A stretch of 64,000 nucleotides of DNA, from the NCBI RefSeq assembly GCF_902499125.1, contig NZ_CABVPX010000011.1:158836-222835 (forward strand), given 5' to 3'. The translations under genes were made by a program, and so were the position numbers. Below, one piece after another: positions 61,249 to 64,000 of this stretch. The notes beneath the pieces were generated by a model. The model ran no database searches and was not told the origin of the DNA. It saw nothing but the letters and a program-made list of their open reading frames with translations. Numbering within the stretch: the first letter of the stretch is position 1; each line of letters opens with the position of its first letter. The stretch is from Burkholderia arboris. Its GTDB lineage: Bacteria > Pseudomonadota > Gammaproteobacteria > Burkholderiales > Burkholderiaceae.

Positions 61249-62321
61249 CGCGCGGCGTCGCGTGACAGCGTCGCGATGCCGTCGAGCGCGCGCCGGTCGA
61301 TCCACGCGCGCACGTCGAAGTCGGCAGGCAGGAATCGCCAGTCGACCAGGAAGCGCTTGAAATCGTCGAGTGCGGCGATCGACGCTTCGTCGAGATCCGT
61401 GCGCAACCGGAGATGCACGTCGGCACCGTACGCAAGCCGCAGCCAGTCATGGCCCGACCCCGTCTCGCGGCCGAGATAGCCGAGCACTTCCTGCTCGTGC
61501 TCGCGCGCCCAGCCCTCGACGTCGGTCACGCGCGCGAGGAAGCGGCTGACGATGCCGGGGTGACGTTCGAGCGTCGACGCATTGACGGTCAGCGGGCGCG
61601 GCGAACCGTTGTTGATGCGGATCTGCGGATCGGGATGAAAGCCGATGTCGACGACCGGCTGCGCGCCGATCAGGTGCGCGGTTTCCAGCCCGAGCGAGCC
61701 CTTCACGTAGATCGCGTCGACATCGCCGCGCACGAGCGCGGCCGCTTCCGCCGCATAGAGCCGCCGGCTCGACAGGCTCGCGGGGTGGCTGAACGCCGCG
61801 TCGCGGGTCACGGGCGTCGCCACCGGCGCGCGCAGGTTAGACGCCGGGACGTCGACCCATTCGACATCGCCGGGGCCGAGCCCGTCGAGCGACAGCGCGC
61901 TGACGAAGCCGCGCAGCGCGGCCGCGCGGAAAATGTCGATGCGCTCGCCGTCGCGGCGCGGCAGGCCGATGCGGCGCCCGCGCAAGTCCTTCGGCCGCGT
62001 CAGGCCGGCTTCCGGCAGCGCGACGATCGCCTGTGCCTCGTCGACCCAGGTCAGCGCGACCACGCGCGTGTCGGCGCCGGCCGCGCGTGCCCACAGCGCG
62101 GGAATGCTGCCGCCCTGCCGGAACGCGTTGTCGAGCGAATGATCGACGTGCGCGTGATGCAATGCCGCGTGCTGGCTTTCCTGCAGCGCGCGCACGGTGA
62201 TGCCGTCGCCGGCGAATTCGCTGTCGAGCCAGCCGAGATGCGCGGCGATGCCGAGCGGCGTCGGCACCGGACAGCGCGTGTACCAGATCGACTGAACGTT
62301 GTGTGAAGCCGTGGTGCTCAT
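61245..62321 (-). CDS. DszB-like sulfinate desulfinase homologue (SBP-like fold)
   Basis: A 358-residue protein of the NMT1/SsuA-like family but without a signal peptide, so probably cytoplasmic. It aligns with DszB (2'-hydroxybiphenyl-2-sulfinate desulfinase): IWYTRCPVPTPL corresponds to the DszB YSNCPVPNAL with its nucleophile Cys27, and HVDHSLDNAFRQGGSIPAL carries a His and an Arg spaced 10 residues apart, as His60 and Arg70 of DszB. GDVDAIYVKGSLG and the ARPVVDIG-like AQPVVDIGFHPD also match. It may remove sulfite from an aryl or alkyl sulfinate. It is usually annotated as an ABC binding protein; the conserved triad argues for an enzyme. Confidence 0.78.
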   Translation of the reverse strand: MSTTASHNVQSIWYTRCPVPTPLGIAAHLGWLDSEFAGDGITVRALQESQHAALHHAHVDHSLDNAFRQGGSIPALWARAAGADTRVVALTWVDEAQAIVALPEAGLTRPKDLRGRRIGLPRRDGERIDIFRAAALRGFVSALSLDGLGPGDVEWVDVPASNLRAPVATPVTRDAAFSHPASLSSRRLYAAEAAALVRGDVDAIYVKGSLGLETAHLIGAQPVVDIGFHPDPQIRINNGSPRPLTVNASTLERHPGIVSRFLARVTDVEGWAREHEQEVLGYLGRETGSGHDWLRLAYGADVHLRLRTDLDEASIAALDDFKRFLVDWRFLPADFDVRAWIDRRALDGIATLSRDAAR

Positions 62322-62355
62322 GGATGCGTTCGCAAAAGAAGTCGTGAAAGGCGCG

Positions 62356-62766
62356 TCAGCCGCGCGGCGCGGTGAGCACCGACAGCCGCGTGATGCCCGC
62401 GTGCTCGATCGCGGCCATCAGCTTCGCGACGGTGCCGTACGGCACGTGCTCGTCGGCCTGCAGGTCGAGCGCGACGTCGGGCCGGCCCGCTTTCAGCGCG
62501 GCCAGCTCGGCCGGCACCGCGGCAAGCGCGACCGCGCGCTTGTCGAGATACACGACGCCTTTCGCGTCGACACTCACGGTCACGTTCGGCTTGCGGTCGG
62601 CCGGTGCGGTGGCGACGGTGTTCGGGAGAGTCACGTGCACCGCGTTGTTGAGCAGCGGCGCCGTGACGATGAAGGCGACGAGCAGCACGAGCATCACGTC
62701 GACGAGCGGCGTGATGTTGATTTCGCTGAGCACGTCGTCGTTGTCGGAGGAGGACGAGAAGGCCAT
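62356..62766 (-). CDS. exbD: ExbD biopolymer transport protein
   Basis: A 136-residue inner-membrane protein: one transmembrane helix (about 19-40) with the essential Asp in INITPLVDVMLVLLV, then a periplasmic domain. It energises TonB with ExbB using the proton gradient. The ATG shares one base with the exbB stop (TAATG). Confidence 0.93.
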   Translation of the reverse strand: MAFSSSSDNDDVLSEINITPLVDVMLVLLVAFIVTAPLLNNAVHVTLPNTVATAPADRKPNVTVSVDAKGVVYLDKRAVALAAVPAELAALKAGRPDVALDLQADEHVPYGTVAKLMAAIEHAGITRLSVLTAPRG

Positions 62767-63482
62767 TATGCGAACGCCTCCTGACGGGTGTCGCCGGCGC
62801 GACGTGCCGGTGCGGCAGCAGGCAGCGCGGCCGGCACGCGGAAGCCGGCCTTCTGCGCGAGCGTGACGAAGTCGGTCGCGAACGCATCGAGGTCGGCCGA
62901 TGCGGCTTTCACGCGGCGCACGAAGAAGTTGTACGCGAGCACGGCCGGCACCGCGACCGCGATGCCAATCCCGGTCGCGACGAGCGCCTCGCCGATCGGC
63001 CCGGCGACGACGTCGATGCTCGCCGACGCGCTGTGCGTGATCGCGGTCAGCGCATGGATGATGCCGAACACGGTGCCGAACAGGCCGACGAACGGTGCGG
63101 TGCTGCCGATCGATGCGAGCACGGCCAGCCCCGCTTCCTCGCGCCGGCGCGCGTTGTGGATCTGCTGCCGCAGATGGCGCTCGAGCAGGTCGTGGCGGCT
63201 CCAGCTGTGTTCGAGATCGTGCGCGCTGCTCTCGTCGGCGCGCCGCAGCGCGTCGAAGCCCGTGGCGGCGAGTTCGCCCACCGGGCTGTTCGCGCCGTCG
63301 AGCGCGGCCGCGTCGTGGAAGCTGTTCGCGGCCCAGAACGCGCTGACGTAACGCCGGTTGCGCGCGCTCGACCGCAGGCTCTGGATCGCCTTCACGACGA
63401 TCAGCGTCCACGTGACGACGGAGAAGACGACGAGCAGCCAGAGCGCGCCCTGGACGATGAAGGTGGTCGGAATACCGTTCAT
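62766..63482 (-). CDS. exbB: ExbB/TolQ-family proton channel subunit
   Basis: A 238-residue inner-membrane protein with three helices (about 8-30, 120-145 and 158-182). LASIGSTAPFVGLFGTVFGIIHAL and GPIGEALVATGIGIAVAVPAVLAYNFF are the conserved MotA/TolQ/ExbB segments. Encoded between tonB and exbD and overlapping exbD by one base. With ExbD it forms the motor that drives the TonB-dependent receptor encoded downstream. Confidence 0.95.
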   Translation of the reverse strand: MNGIPTTFIVQGALWLLVVFSVVTWTLIVVKAIQSLRSSARNRRYVSAFWAANSFHDAAALDGANSPVGELAATGFDALRRADESSAHDLEHSWSRHDLLERHLRQQIHNARRREEAGLAVLASIGSTAPFVGLFGTVFGIIHALTAITHSASASIDVVAGPIGEALVATGIGIAVAVPAVLAYNFFVRRVKAASADLDAFATDFVTLAQKAGFRVPAALPAAAPARRAGDTRQEAFA

Positions 63483-63523
63483 GATGTGAGTTCCTTGAGA
63501 TATGTGGCGGGCCGCCCGGCGGG

Positions 63524-64000
63524 TCAGCCCAGCTTGAAATCGATCGGCACGTTGACCCAGCCGTCGACGGCTTCGTCGCCGCGCTTCGCGGGCACGAACG
63601 TCCAGCGCTTCACGGCGGCCATCGCTGCGTTGTCGAGCAAGCGGCGGCCGCTGCTCGTGCGGACGTCGACCGAATCGGGCGTGCCGTTCGCGAGCACGTG
63701 CACGCGCAGCACGACGCGCCCTTCCCAGCCCTGGTCCTGCGCGAACGCCGGATAGTCGGGCGCCGGGTTGCGCAGGTATGCCGCGTCGCCGATCGGTGCG
63801 GTTTCGCGCGCAGGTGCGGCGGGCGCAGGCGCCGGTGCCGGAGCGGCGATGGCCGGCGCCGTTGGCGCGGGCGCCGCTTCGCGCGACGCCTGCGGCACGG
63901 CGGACAACGCGGGTGCCGGATGCGGAACGGCCATGCGCGGCGTCAGCGGCTTCGCCGGTGTCGGCGCCTGCTTCAACGGCTTCGGCGGCACAACCGGCGG
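63524..64000 (-). CDS. tonB: TonB protein (5' end beyond the window)
   Basis: Partial: the start lies to the right of the window edge. Visible parts are a long Pro/Ala/Lys-rich periplasmic spacer and the C-terminal TonB domain with RNPAPDYPAFAQDQGWEGRVVLRVHVLANGTPDSVDVRTSSG and NAAMAAVKRWTFVPAKRG, which contacts the TonB box of outer-membrane receptors. It is followed by exbB after 41 nt. A dedicated TonB system for the receptor at 57523 is implied. Confidence 0.92.
   Translation of the reverse strand, partial: PPVVPPKPLKQAPTPAKPLTPRMAVPHPAPALSAVPQASREAAPAPTAPAIAAPAPAPAPAAPARETAPIGDAAYLRNPAPDYPAFAQDQGWEGRVVLRVHVLANGTPDSVDVRTSSGRRLLDNAAMAAVKRWTFVPAKRGDEAVDGWVNVPIDFKLG

Noticed and set aside
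61245..62321. Ordinary periplasmic ABC binding protein
   Set aside because: No signal peptide and no ABC permease or ATPase genes beside it; DszB-like catalytic residues are conserved, so the enzyme reading is preferred though not proven.

Overview
The window looks like part of the second chromosome of a Burkholderia cepacia complex bacterium. It is very GC-rich with strong third-position GC bias. It carries a convergent rpfF/rpfR pair (cis-2-dodecenoic acid synthase and its PAS-GGDEF-EAL receptor) of the kind known from B. cenocepacia, and the rest is accessory metabolism, porins, LysR regulators and transporters. No rRNA, tRNA, CRISPR array or complete insertion sequence was seen.

Layout. 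1-3.3 kb: the start of a DUF3857/transglutaminase protein that runs off the left edge, then small proteins flanked by two copies of the same inverted-repeat operator, then a DUF3617 protein. 3.4-5.5 kb: a KimA-like APC permease. 5.6-15.5 kb: a long minus-strand sugar operon in the order of the rhizobial thuEFGKAB operon, followed by a LamB-type porin, an aldo/keto reductase and glucokinase; a hybrid sensor kinase and an OmpR-type regulator lie just upstream (15.7-19.0 kb). 19.9-22.9 kb: rpfF and rpfR. 23.4-30.5 kb: a DUF1445 (D-glutamate cyclase-like), MFS and 5-oxoprolinase-type operon with a divergent LysR gene.

30.6-39.8 kb is a type VI secretion accessory island (hcp, vgrG, effector, immunity) with AT-rich tail genes. 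Behind the complete module (VgrG, lysozyme-like effector with an EF-hand, LprI-type immunity protein) sits a second, displaced module: a duplicated VgrG tail about 300 nt long (about 93% identical by hand count), an N-terminally cut GH19 effector and a secreted probable immunity protein, followed by more debris. This is the most interesting region. Three copies of a 16-bp palindrome lie upstream of hcp.

40.2-51.9 kb: a secreted probable beta-propeller protein, a small monooxygenase, an operon of sulfatase, formylglycine-generating enzyme, MetQ-like lipoprotein and YkgJ Fe-S protein, then an SDR, an MFS carrier, an EamA carrier and a LysR regulator. 52.0-57.4 kb: an alcohol dehydrogenase, then an M20 amidohydrolase / amino-acid binding protein / porin operon with a divergent LysR gene. 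57.5-64 kb: a dedicated TonB-ExbB-ExbD system with a DszB-like sulfinate desulfinase homologue, an MFS carrier and a TonB-dependent receptor; tonB runs off the right edge. The sulfatase operon and the DszB-like locus both suggest scavenging of organic sulfur.
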